A stretch of 7,659 nt of DNA from Clostridiales bacterium (GCA_002869095.1 PKTO01000046.1:1-7659), one strand, 5' to 3'; positions 1-6,865 are shown, counted from the stretch's first letter. Translations and numbers: made by a program. The notes: a model not told the origin generated them from the sequence alone.

Positions 1-202
1 AATATTCACGAAGATGTCGTTCGACCTGGTGCTTTTGAACATGCAAAGGATGCCCAAGACTCCCGGTCTTAAGATACCGTATGTGGTTACGCAGTCCTCG
101 ATTGCACTTGGATTCTTTATGATGTCCTTATACACGGTATATCACTGCCTGGTGTTTTTCTTCAAGTTTAGAATTGCCGGGTCGGAAGGGGATGAGAAAT
201 AA
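1..202 (+). CDS. dctQ: TRAP transporter small permease (DctQ), C-terminal part
   Basis: This is the last 66 residues of a reading frame that is open from base 2 and continues upstream of the window; the ATG at 14 is probably internal. The fragment has a short basic segment (MPKTPGLKIPY), then a hydrophobic stretch (SSIALGFFMMSLYTVYHCLVFFF is seen as two adjoining parts) that would be the last membrane helix, then a polar tail. That layout matches the C-terminus of DctQ small permeases of TRAP transporters, which are inner-membrane proteins working with DctM. The identification rests mainly on the next gene, a clear DctM, whose ATG follows this stop codon directly. The fragment alone is too short for a firm family call. 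The substrate-binding protein DctP is not in the window. Confidence 0.78.
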   Translation, partial: IFTKMSFDLVLLNMQRMPKTPGLKIPYVVTQSSIALGFFMMSLYTVYHCLVFFFKFRIAGSEGDEK

Positions 203-1510
203 ATGGAAATAATAATATCGATTCTAATACTAATGGCAACCCTCCTATTGGGAGTCCCGGTTCCTGCATGTTTCGGAGCTGCTGTCGCATTCATAATGGT
301 TACGCTTGGGCACATGCCGAAATCGTTGGTTCCTGTCGGGTTCAGCAAACTGAACACACTCGTTTTGCTTGCCATACCTCTTTTCATAATGGCAGGAGGC
401 ATAATCGAGAAAGGAAAGATAGGAAAAGCCCTCGTGGAATTCGTGGAAATATTTGTTGGGAGAATAAAAGGCGGACTGGGAATAGTTGCGGTGGTTTCAT
501 GCGGAGTGTTCGGAGCCATCTCCGGAAGCGCGGCGGCAACTCTATCGTGCATAGGGGCGATAATGTTCCCGAAACTGATTGAAGCTAAATACGACAGCGG
601 GTTCGCTTCCGCGTTGCTTGTAAATGCCGCGCCGCTTGGACTATTGATACCTCCAAGCTCGATTCAGATACTTTACGCATGGTCTTCGGGGCAATCAGTT
701 CTGGCCTGTTTCCTTGCCACAATAGTGCCGGGATTAATATTAATAACTCTTCTCAGCATAGTCACTTTCTTCTATGCCAAGTCGAATCCGGCTATGGAGA
801 AGCACTACGCAGATTCGATAGAGCTGAACAAGCATTCAAAGATAGGGGTAGGCACAAGAGTGAAGAACGCGATACCAGCCATACTCATGCCTGTAATAAT
901 ACTCGGAGGAATATATTCAGGAGTAATGACGCCTACCGAAGCGGCGGCAGTGGCAGTAATATATGCCATTCCAGTTGGAATGTACATATACAAGGGATTG
1001 ACATTTAGAACATTAAAGGACTGCTTCATAGAGTCTGCAACAACGACAGGTGTCGTAATGGTAATGTTCTTCATAGTTATGATTCTAAGCCGACTGTACG
1101 TGCTTGAGAACCTTCCCCAGAAGATGATTGACGTAATGCTTGGAATATCCGAGAGCAAGATGGTTCTTCTGATTCTGATAAACATATTCATGGTTATAAT
1201 AGGAATGCTCATGGACGACGTGAGCGGAACGCTTCTCTGCACGCCGGTGCTTTTGCCGCTTGTAGTGAGCCTGGGAATCAGCCCTATACAATTCGCTGCG
1301 ATTCTTGGAGTAAACCTCGGAATGGGCAACATCACACCGCCGACGGCGCCTCTGCTTTATCTTGGGGGACGCGTGACAAAGACCCCCATAAACAAGATGC
1401 TAAGACCAACGCTGGTTATGATAGTTTTCGCGTGGATTCCAACGCTAATCCTTACGACTTATGTTCCCCAGCTTTCGCTTTTCCTTCCGAAGTATTTCGG
1501 ATTGATGTAG
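203..1510 (+). CDS. dctM: TRAP transporter large permease (DctM)
   Basis: This 435-residue, highly hydrophobic protein has the usual length and about a dozen predicted membrane segments of DctM. Family hallmarks are visible: the N-terminal GVPVPACFGAA turn, IPLFIMAGGIIEKG (about 51-64), GVFGAISGSAAAT (about 101-113) and LGLLIPPSS (about 145-153), and a C-terminal half with a related LGVNLGMGNITPPTAP segment. DctM forms the ion-driven transport channel of TRAP systems, which import organic acids, amino acids or similar anionic solutes using a Na+ gradient and a periplasmic binding protein. The ATG abuts the stop of the preceding dctQ, with a GGAAGGGGA ribosome site about 10 bases upstream, so the two are probably translationally coupled. 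The catabolic genes downstream suggest a hydroxylated amino acid or related carboxylate as substrate, which is inference. Confidence 0.95.
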   Translation: MEIIISILILMATLLLGVPVPACFGAAVAFIMVTLGHMPKSLVPVGFSKLNTLVLLAIPLFIMAGGIIEKGKIGKALVEFVEIFVGRIKGGLGIVAVVSCGVFGAISGSAAATLSCIGAIMFPKLIEAKYDSGFASALLVNAAPLGLLIPPSSIQILYAWSSGQSVLACFLATIVPGLILITLLSIVTFFYAKSNPAMEKHYADSIELNKHSKIGVGTRVKNAIPAILMPVIILGGIYSGVMTPTEAAAVAVIYAIPVGMYIYKGLTFRTLKDCFIESATTTGVVMVMFFIVMILSRLYVLENLPQKMIDVMLGISESKMVLLILINIFMVIIGMLMDDVSGTLLCTPVLLPLVVSLGISPIQFAAILGVNLGMGNITPPTAPLLYLGGRVTKTPINKMLRPTLVMIVFAWIPTLILTTYVPQLSLFLPKYFGLM

Positions 1511-1584
1511 GGGAATTTAAAACGCATGAAATATTCTGCCATCCAAATGACAGAAAAACATAATACATTTTAGGAGGGTTTAAT
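1511..1584 (+). promoter_or_regulatory. dctM to racemase intergenic leader with small hairpin and strong RBS
   Basis: This gap between dctM and the proline racemase-family gene has an imperfect inverted repeat, TTCTG-C-CAT (1534-1542) against ATG-A-CAGAA (1547-1555), with a 4-base loop and one C/A mismatch. A run of A residues follows rather than T, so it is not a standard intrinsic terminator. A strong ribosome site, TAGGAGGG (1571-1578), lies six bases before the ATG at 1585. I see no convincing promoter here, which is consistent with read-through from the transporter genes. Confidence 0.4.
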
Positions 1585-2622
1585 ATGAAGTGGGAAAGAA
1601 TGCTAACACTCTATGGCGTTCACTGTGAAGGTGAGGTTGGACGCGTAATAACAGGGGGAATCCTTGACGTGCCTGGGGAAACGATGGTGGACAAAATGGT
1701 CCATATCAACACCAAGGACGATTGGGTCCGAAGATTTACATTGTACGAGCCTCGTGGAAGCGCCCAAATGTCTGTAAATTTACTTTTGCCGCCGGTCAAC
1801 AAGGAAGCCGATGCGGGTTTTATAGTACTGCAACCGGACCAAGCGCATGCACTCTCCGGCTCAAATACAATGTGTGTCACGACTGCGCTTCTTGAAACAG
1901 GAATGCTTCCCATGGTTGAGCCTCAGACAAGCTTGACGCTGGATACAGCGGCTGGACTCATCTCCGTAACAGCTGACTGCAAGGACGGAAAAGTTGAATA
2001 CGTTCAGGCGGACATGTGCCCAAGTTTCGCAGAGCACCTCGACAAGAAAATCACCGTTGAGGGCTTAGGGGAAATCACAGTTGATGTTGGCTTTGGCGGA
2101 TGCTATTTTGTCCTATGCGATATCAATCAGGTTGGAATAAAAATCAGACCCAAGGATTCAAGGGAAATGGTAAGGCTCGGAAAAATAATAAAAGAAGCTG
2201 CAATTGAGCAAATCGAAGTTCAGCATCCGGAAGTGGATGCATTCAATCATATAGAGTACGTAATGTTCACTGACAAGCATGCCGAGGAAGACGATGTCTA
2301 CCAGAATGCGACAATCATATACCCTGGTCGTGTTGATCGATCTCCTTGTGGTACAGGATCTTCGGCAAGACTTGCAATCATGCATGCGAAAGGTGAACTC
2401 AAGGAAGGCGAAATCATCTACACCGAATCGACCATTGGAGGAAGGTTCAAGGATGAAATCGTTGGGATTACAAAAATGGCCGACGGCAGGACTGCGGTAA
2501 TACCGAGACTCAAGGGGCGAGCGTGGATCTATGCTATAGAGCACTTCGGTATAGATCCGACTGATCCGTATCCGACCGGATACGTTATGGCTGACACTTG
2601 GGGTCCGGAAGTCGAAGAGTAA
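1585..2622 (+). CDS. Proline racemase-family protein (probable hydroxyproline/amino-acid epimerase or dehydratase)
   Basis: The 345-residue length and motifs place this in the proline racemase superfamily (proline racemase, 4-hydroxyproline 2-epimerase, trans-3-hydroxyproline dehydratase), cytosolic enzymes that use two opposed acid/base residues and no cofactor. Both catalytic cysteines are present: Cys97 in SGSNTMCVTTALLETG and Cys255 in DRSPCGTGSSARLA. Other family landmarks are DVGFGGCYF (about 167-175), the ESTIGGRF segment (281-288) and a C-terminal GRAWIYAIEHFGIDPTDPYP. Two cysteines favour a racemase or epimerase, because the known trans-3-hydroxyproline dehydratases that I recall replace one of them. 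The first motif is unusual: most racemases read MCGH, whereas here the Gly-His is Val-Thr, so the substrate is uncertain. It stands downstream of a TRAP transporter and upstream of a second racemase-type gene and AcnX. The start is supported by the TAGGAGGG site. Confidence 0.88.
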   Translation: MKWERMLTLYGVHCEGEVGRVITGGILDVPGETMVDKMVHINTKDDWVRRFTLYEPRGSAQMSVNLLLPPVNKEADAGFIVLQPDQAHALSGSNTMCVTTALLETGMLPMVEPQTSLTLDTAAGLISVTADCKDGKVEYVQADMCPSFAEHLDKKITVEGLGEITVDVGFGGCYFVLCDINQVGIKIRPKDSREMVRLGKIIKEAAIEQIEVQHPEVDAFNHIEYVMFTDKHAEEDDVYQNATIIYPGRVDRSPCGTGSSARLAIMHAKGELKEGEIIYTESTIGGRFKDEIVGITKMADGRTAVIPRLKGRAWIYAIEHFGIDPTDPYPTGYVMADTWGPEVEE

Positions 2623-2735
2623 ATATTAAAATCGGTTATAGGGGAGAGTCGCAGTTGCAGAGCAGGAATGTTACACGGTTCTCTCCCATAAATTAATAAA
2701 CATGGAAATAATAACAACGGTAAGGAGGCATTTTG
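2623..2735 (+). promoter_or_regulatory. Structured leader between the two racemase genes
   Basis: This gap is the longest in the cluster. It contains a stem formed by GGGAGAG (2642-2648) and CTCTCCC (2681-2687), perfect over 7 base pairs. The stem is extended by TTAT (2636-2639) and ATAA (2688-2691) around a 2-base AG bulge on the left side. The 32 bases enclosed hold no obvious hairpin and match no riboswitch class I can recognise. An AT-rich stretch follows, then the ribosome site. The stem has no T-tract, so it is not an intrinsic terminator. It could be an RNA-processing or stability element, a protein-binding site, or part of a regulatory leader. I see no good promoter. Confidence 0.4.
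2721..2728 (+). promoter_or_regulatory. RBS that decides the start of the Asp/Glu racemase-family gene
   Basis: TAAGGAGG is a near-perfect Shine-Dalgarno sequence. Two adjacent in-frame starts follow, TTG at 2733 and ATG at 2736. The 7-base spacing to the ATG is ideal, while the TTG would be only 4 bases away, so ATG 2736 is the preferred start. Confidence 0.8.
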
Positions 2736-3524
2736 ATGAGCGAGAATAAGATAATCAGGAATTACGGATATATAGGAAGCAAGGGCGATGACAATAAGAG
2801 AATCCACATTACAAAAAACCAATGGGTTTCAGGATATACGGTTGGAATAATGCTTTTAGACGTTCACTATCCGCTTTTGCCCGGGAATGTGGTAAACGCC
2901 TATACATACGATTTTCCTGTTAGGCACATGTGGGTGCCGGGAGCCAACCAGGACAGGATGCACAGCGGGGACGATACACTCTTACCTTCGCTGATCGAAT
3001 CTGCGAAACAATTGGAACTCGAAGGTTGCAGGGCAATTTGCGGAGCATGCGGCTACTTCGGGCATTTCCAGGAGCGTGTGGCAGAAGCCATGGATATTCC
3101 GGTCTATTTGTCCAGCCTTGTTCAAGTTCCATGGATAAGGACAGGACTAAAGAAAAGCCAGAAGATAGGAATACTTTGTGCCGACGGACATAATCTGACT
3201 GACGAATTATTCGCTGCATGCGGCGTTCATGACACAAGCATGGTGGTATCCAAATCTGCGGGACATTTGCCGGAATTCTCGGCTCTCATGGAGAGAAGGG
3301 GTCATTTCGACAATGAAATACTAAGGCAGGAGCTTATTGATTTGGCAAAAGAAATGGTTAATGAAAACCCGGATATAGGAGCTATCCTTTTAGAATGCAG
3401 CGACATGCCCCCTTATGCGGCGGCGATTCAGGCGGAACTCAATCTTCCTGTATTCGATTTCATAACAATGATTAAATTCGTGCACAGTTCAGTTGCTCAG
3501 AAGCCATATTACGGCTTCATGTAG
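2736..3524 (+). CDS. Aspartate/glutamate racemase-family protein
   Basis: This 262-residue cytosolic protein belongs to the Asp/Glu/hydantoin racemase superfamily, cofactor-independent enzymes with one catalytic cysteine in each half. The two sites are visible: CGACGYFGHFQ (102-112, Cys105 the likely first catalytic residue, with an extra Cys102) and LLECSDMPPYAAAI (218-231, Cys221). The segment between, SSLVQVPWI followed by KIGILCADG (about 126-151), is also typical of the subgroup often found beside amino-acid or hydantoin catabolic genes. The exact substrate cannot be read from the sequence; members include racemases, decarboxylases and isomerases. It sits between a proline racemase-family gene and AcnX, so a role in inverting or isomerising an intermediate of the same pathway is inferred. 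The start chosen is ATG 2736 rather than TTG 2733 because of ribosome-site spacing. Confidence 0.87.
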   Translation: MSENKIIRNYGYIGSKGDDNKRIHITKNQWVSGYTVGIMLLDVHYPLLPGNVVNAYTYDFPVRHMWVPGANQDRMHSGDDTLLPSLIESAKQLELEGCRAICGACGYFGHFQERVAEAMDIPVYLSSLVQVPWIRTGLKKSQKIGILCADGHNLTDELFAACGVHDTSMVVSKSAGHLPEFSALMERRGHFDNEILRQELIDLAKEMVNENPDIGAILLECSDMPPYAAAIQAELNLPVFDFITMIKFVHSSVAQKPYYGFM

Positions 3525-3541
3525 AAAGGGGAATAAAGATA

Positions 3542-4813
3542 ATGTTGAGATTGACAGATTACGAAAAGGAAATGCTTGAAGGCAAGCACGGCAAATTGAA
3601 GAAGAAAGCAATGGAGAATATAGTTCAGTATGCAAACGTGCTCGGCGCGGAAGAGCTTTGCGAGGTGACCAAGGCCCATGTTTTTGCAGGAGCCCATTCA
3701 TATCTTCATGCGGTCGAATCTGACGATATAGAAGAAGTAATTTCGGAAATGCAGTTTTGCTCAAAAGAGAAGCTTTCTATGGAGAGGGTAGGGTGCTATT
3801 GTCAGACAGACTGCGGGCCTATGGACCCCGTTAAGTACAAGTCTATGGGATGCACAGAGGATGAAGGGATAAAAAACAGGGAGTACCTTGATTACTACAG
3901 TAAATTTGGAATCAACAAGGTAGGCACATGCGTTCCGTATTTGACAGGATTCATTCCGCTTATGGGAGAGCACTACGTGACAAGCGAATCCCATGCGGTT
4001 CTGATGATGAACTCGCTTTTCGGCGCATGCGGAAACGCAGACGGCCTTGAAGTGGGTTACTGGTCCGCCATATGCGCAAGGATTCCAAAGTGGGGCAACC
4101 ACATAATGGAAAACAGAAAAGGTACCCACCTTTTCAACGTAGAGTGCGAAATCAAGACTAAGACAGACTGGGACCTGCTTGGATATACAATTGGAAGATT
4201 TCTCCCCACACATTCGATTCCGGTTGTACAAGGCGAATTGTCAAGCATAGATATAATGTATCTCAAGTACTTCTATGCTTCCATGGCCACAACAAGCGGA
4301 CCGGAGATGTGCCATATAGTAGGGCATACTCCCGAAGCAAAGACTCTTGAAGAAGCGTTTGGAGGCAAGGAGCCTATTGCGACCAAGACGATTACCAAGG
4401 CCGATATTGACTGTTCAAGAAAACTTTTGAACGACCAATCTGAAGGAAAAATCGACTATATAAGCATTGGATGTCCTCACCTCAGCATTAGCGAGATGCA
4501 GGAAGTTGCGGAGTTCATGAAAGGCAAGAAAGTTGCGGACGGTGTGGTTTTCCATGTGTGGACAGCTTCGTCAATAAAGGCTTTGGCCGACATGAACGGT
4601 TACACGCAAACAATTGAGGAATCCGGCGCGATTGTTCTTACAAGCAGTTGCCCGCTCACCAGCGAGAAAAAGCCGGAGAAAGCCGATAGAATGGCTTTCG
4701 ACAGTGGAAAACAGGCGCATTACATCAAGCCGAGCACGGAGGCTCCGGTGCATTACGGTGAAATGGAAGTCTGCATGCAAGCGGCGATAGATGGCGAATG
4801 GAGGCTGAAATAA
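3542..4813 (+). CDS. Aconitase X (AcnX) large, catalytic subunit; divergent
   Basis: This 423-residue protein matches the AcnX catalytic domain (formerly DUF521), a lyase related to aconitase. Known bacterial members dehydrate cis-3-hydroxy-L-proline to pyrroline-2-carboxylate, and archaeal members dehydrate mevalonate 5-phosphate. Family segments are GTCVPYLTGFIPLMGEH (128-144), SESHAVLMMNSLFGACGNADG (148-168, read as two parts), SIGCPHLSISE (308-318) and LTSSCPLTSE (366-375), ending in the AHYIK to AAIDGEW region. Cys130, Cys311 and Cys370 are candidate ligands for the Fe-S cluster. The protein departs from the usual family at 161-168, where GACGNADG replaces what I recall as GARTNREG, so substrate recognition may differ. 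Bacterial homologues may carry the swivel domain fused; here it is a separate gene whose ATG abuts this stop codon, so the two subunits are probably made in equal amounts. An AAAGGGG site lies 10 bases before the ATG. Confidence 0.88.
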   Translation: MLRLTDYEKEMLEGKHGKLKKKAMENIVQYANVLGAEELCEVTKAHVFAGAHSYLHAVESDDIEEVISEMQFCSKEKLSMERVGCYCQTDCGPMDPVKYKSMGCTEDEGIKNREYLDYYSKFGINKVGTCVPYLTGFIPLMGEHYVTSESHAVLMMNSLFGACGNADGLEVGYWSAICARIPKWGNHIMENRKGTHLFNVECEIKTKTDWDLLGYTIGRFLPTHSIPVVQGELSSIDIMYLKYFYASMATTSGPEMCHIVGHTPEAKTLEEAFGGKEPIATKTITKADIDCSRKLLNDQSEGKIDYISIGCPHLSISEMQEVAEFMKGKKVADGVVFHVWTASSIKALADMNGYTQTIEESGAIVLTSSCPLTSEKKPEKADRMAFDSGKQAHYIKPSTEAPVHYGEMEVCMQAAIDGEWRLK

Positions 4814-5227
4814 ATGGCGAATAAAGTATATCAAGGACGAGGCGCAATCCCGGGGGTTGCAGAAGGAATTGCAATGGTCAGCGAAGAGACCATCCAAGGA
4901 TGGGCAGGTGTAGATGAGAATACAGGTCTGATAGTTGAAAAGGGACACCCGTTTGAGGGAATGAGCATTTCGGGAAATATTCTCATACTTTCGGGAGGAA
5001 AGGGCTCCAATGGATGGTCTTGCCACTTTCATGCGGCAAGCGTAAAAGGGATTGGGCCTGCTGGTTTCATATTCCCCAAAATGGACTCGAGGACTGGCGT
5101 AGCGGCAGTCGTGACAGGAGTTCCTACCGTAACTGATCTTGAAGTTGATCCCTTCACTGCAATAAAGACAGGGGACAGAATAAGGATTGACGGGACAAAT
5201 GGAACAGTTGAAATCTTAGGCGAATAG
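4814..5227 (+). CDS. Aconitase X small, swivel-domain subunit
   Basis: This 137-residue protein matches the AcnX small subunit (formerly DUF126), the swivel domain that closes the active site over the large subunit. It starts with YQGRGAIPGVAEGIAMVS (6-23), continues with GVDENTGLIVEKGHPFEG (32-49), then the glycine/serine loop LSGGKGSNGWS (59-69), and ends in the TGDRIRIDGTNGTVEI strand (119-134). Ser65 in GKGS is the position expected for the conserved active-site serine, though the residues after it (NGWSC) are not the ones I recall as typical. It partners the preceding gene. The ATG directly follows that gene's TAA, with GGAGG (4800-4804) inside the upstream coding sequence as ribosome site, a standard arrangement for translational coupling. 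The next gene begins 20 bases downstream. Confidence 0.9.
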   Translation: MANKVYQGRGAIPGVAEGIAMVSEETIQGWAGVDENTGLIVEKGHPFEGMSISGNILILSGGKGSNGWSCHFHAASVKGIGPAGFIFPKMDSRTGVAAVVTGVPTVTDLEVDPFTAIKTGDRIRIDGTNGTVEILGE

Positions 5228-5247
5228 GCAAGTGTAAGGAGTGAAAG

Positions 5248-6849
5248 ATGCAATCAAGCGGCGCAAAAAGAGAAATGGAATATTGCAGCATATTTAATGA
5301 AGTTCTTGGGCCTATAATGGTCGGCCCTTCCAGCTCCCATACGGCAGGTCCTGCGAGGATCGGCAAATTCACCAGACGTTTGGCGGGTGGCGAAGTAGAG
5401 GAAGCGAAGATAATATTTGACGAAAATGGTTCGTATCCGCTTACCTATAGGGGACAGGGCTCGGACAGGGGCTTTTTGAGTGGTCTCTTGGGATATGAGA
5501 CAAGCGACGCCAGAATAAGGGATGCCCATAAATACGCGAGCATGGAATTCAAATATGAGTTGGATTTTGCAGATCTTGAAGCAAGTCATCCCAACACCGC
5601 CAGAATAGACGTTAAATCGGAATCGGGTATTCGTCACACGGTCGACAGCCATTCCACCGGTGGCGGAATGTTTGAAATTGTCGGCATCGACGGATTCAAG
5701 ATTTCATCCAAAGGGGATTTCCACGAGCTGTTCGTTTTTGCAAAGTGCGGCGTAAATGTGGAAACATCTGTGAAAGCGGCATGCCATGCAAAACTTGGCG
5801 ATTTCACGGTCAAAACAGCTGAAAAGGGTGAAGGATGCCTGATTCACATAAAGACCGACAAGGAAATAGACGATGCGACAATTGAGGAAATAAGAAAGGT
5901 CGAATCAGTTGTTGAGGTCGCATATGTCGAGCCCATACTGATGTCGCCGTCCAAAATAAAAGTGGACATACCTTTTTACAATGCGGCTGAGGCATACGCT
6001 TATGGAGAAAAGAACAGTCTCGAGTTTTGGGAGCTTGGTCTTAGGTATGAAATTGCGCGCAGCGGTTTGTCTGAGGAAAAACTCTTCGGAATTATGGGAG
6101 AAGTTTATGATGCCATGAAACGCTCGGCGGAAATCGGAATGAGCGGAGATATCAATATGCAGGGATATCTAAGTCCATCGGCGCACAAGATTGTAAAGGC
6201 AAAAGAAAAGGGAATCCTCATGGATGCGGGGCTTATCAACACCGCAACAGCCTGGGCGGTTGGCGTAATGGAGATGAACAGCGCAATAGGTGCCATCGTA
6301 GCGGCGCCGACAGCAGGATCCGCAGGAGTAATACCTGGCAGCATAATAGGCACCGGTTTGGAAATGGGATTGTCGAAGCATGAAATATGCAAGGCGATGT
6401 TTGCGGCTGCCACGGTTGGAATATTCATTCATCACCAGGCAACCTTCGCCGCTGAAGTGGCTGCCTGCCAGGCAGAGAATGGCTCGGCCAGCAGCATGGC
6501 TGCGGCAGGAGTAGTTCATATAATCGGCGGCACAATGGATCAGTCTTTCAAGGCAGCGGCATTGGCTCTTCAAAATTTATTGGGACTCGTATGCGACCCG
6601 ATAGCGGGGCTTGTCGACATACCATGCATAAACAGGAATTCGGTTTCCGCTGCAAACAGTATAGTGTCGGCCAACATGGTTGTAGGAGGATTCGATCCAT
6701 ATGTTCCGCTTGATGAAGTCATTCAGGCTATGGCAAGCGTTGGGGCGGCCTTGCCTGCATCACTAAGATGCACAGGCGGCGGCGGACTCTGCACAACGAA
6801 AACAGGAATAAGAATAAAAGAAAGATTTTCAAAATCCGGCCCCCAATAG
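5248..6849 (+). CDS. Fe-S-dependent L-serine dehydratase-type enzyme (single chain, long form)
   Basis: This 533-residue protein has the two domains of Fe-S L-serine ammonia-lyase, which converts L-serine to pyruvate and ammonia. The N-terminal beta domain (about 11-190) carries LGPIMVGPSSSHTAGPARIG and HSTGGGMFEI (135-144). A short beta-alpha-beta segment (about 194-235) resembles a compact ACT domain. The C-terminal alpha domain (about 250-525) holds the cluster cysteines Cys407 (EVAACQAENG), Cys449 (VCDPIAG) and Cys460 (DIPCINRN). E. coli SdaA is about 454 residues, so this form is some 80 longer. The motif around Cys407 differs from the usual GCQGEVG, which leaves room for another beta-hydroxy amino acid as substrate. 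AAGGAG (5236-5241) sits six bases before the ATG and supports this start over the internal ATG at 5275. It is the last gene of the tightly packed catabolic run. Confidence 0.88.
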   Translation: MQSSGAKREMEYCSIFNEVLGPIMVGPSSSHTAGPARIGKFTRRLAGGEVEEAKIIFDENGSYPLTYRGQGSDRGFLSGLLGYETSDARIRDAHKYASMEFKYELDFADLEASHPNTARIDVKSESGIRHTVDSHSTGGGMFEIVGIDGFKISSKGDFHELFVFAKCGVNVETSVKAACHAKLGDFTVKTAEKGEGCLIHIKTDKEIDDATIEEIRKVESVVEVAYVEPILMSPSKIKVDIPFYNAAEAYAYGEKNSLEFWELGLRYEIARSGLSEEKLFGIMGEVYDAMKRSAEIGMSGDINMQGYLSPSAHKIVKAKEKGILMDAGLINTATAWAVGVMEMNSAIGAIVAAPTAGSAGVIPGSIIGTGLEMGLSKHEICKAMFAAATVGIFIHHQATFAAEVAACQAENGSASSMAAAGVVHIIGGTMDQSFKAAALALQNLLGLVCDPIAGLVDIPCINRNSVSAANSIVSANMVVGGFDPYVPLDEVIQAMASVGAALPASLRCTGGGGLCTTKTGIRIKERFSKSGPQ

Positions 6850-6865
6850 GGGTCGGATTTGAAAA
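6826..6865 (+). other. Long hairpin across the serine-dehydratase stop codon
   Basis: An inverted repeat pairs TTTTC-A-AAATCCGGCCCC (6826-6843) with GGGGTCGGATTTGAAAA (6849-6865). That gives 17 pairs, one of them G-T, with one bulged A and the 5-base loop CAATA. The TAG stop (6847-6849) lies in the loop and first pair. The + strand has no T-tract afterwards, so this is not a standard intrinsic terminator for the operon. It could act as a 3' end stabiliser or as a partial attenuator separating the catabolic genes from the membrane genes downstream. The minus strand is T-rich beyond the hairpin, but no minus-strand gene is visible. Confidence 0.6.

Noticed and set aside
142..552. Long open frames on the minus strand, here and also at 805-1335, 3761-4231, 4571-5032 and 6105-6573
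   Set aside because: All lie opposite well-supported genes, have no ribosome sites or recognisable motifs, and read like mirror images of the real coding frames.
1511..1584. Possible intrinsic terminator after dctM
   Set aside because: The hairpin at 1534-1555 is short, has a mismatch, and is followed by A residues, not a T-tract.
1585..2622. Assignment as trans-3-hydroxy-L-proline dehydratase
   Set aside because: Both catalytic positions are cysteine, which favours an epimerase, and the altered first motif prevents a confident single function.
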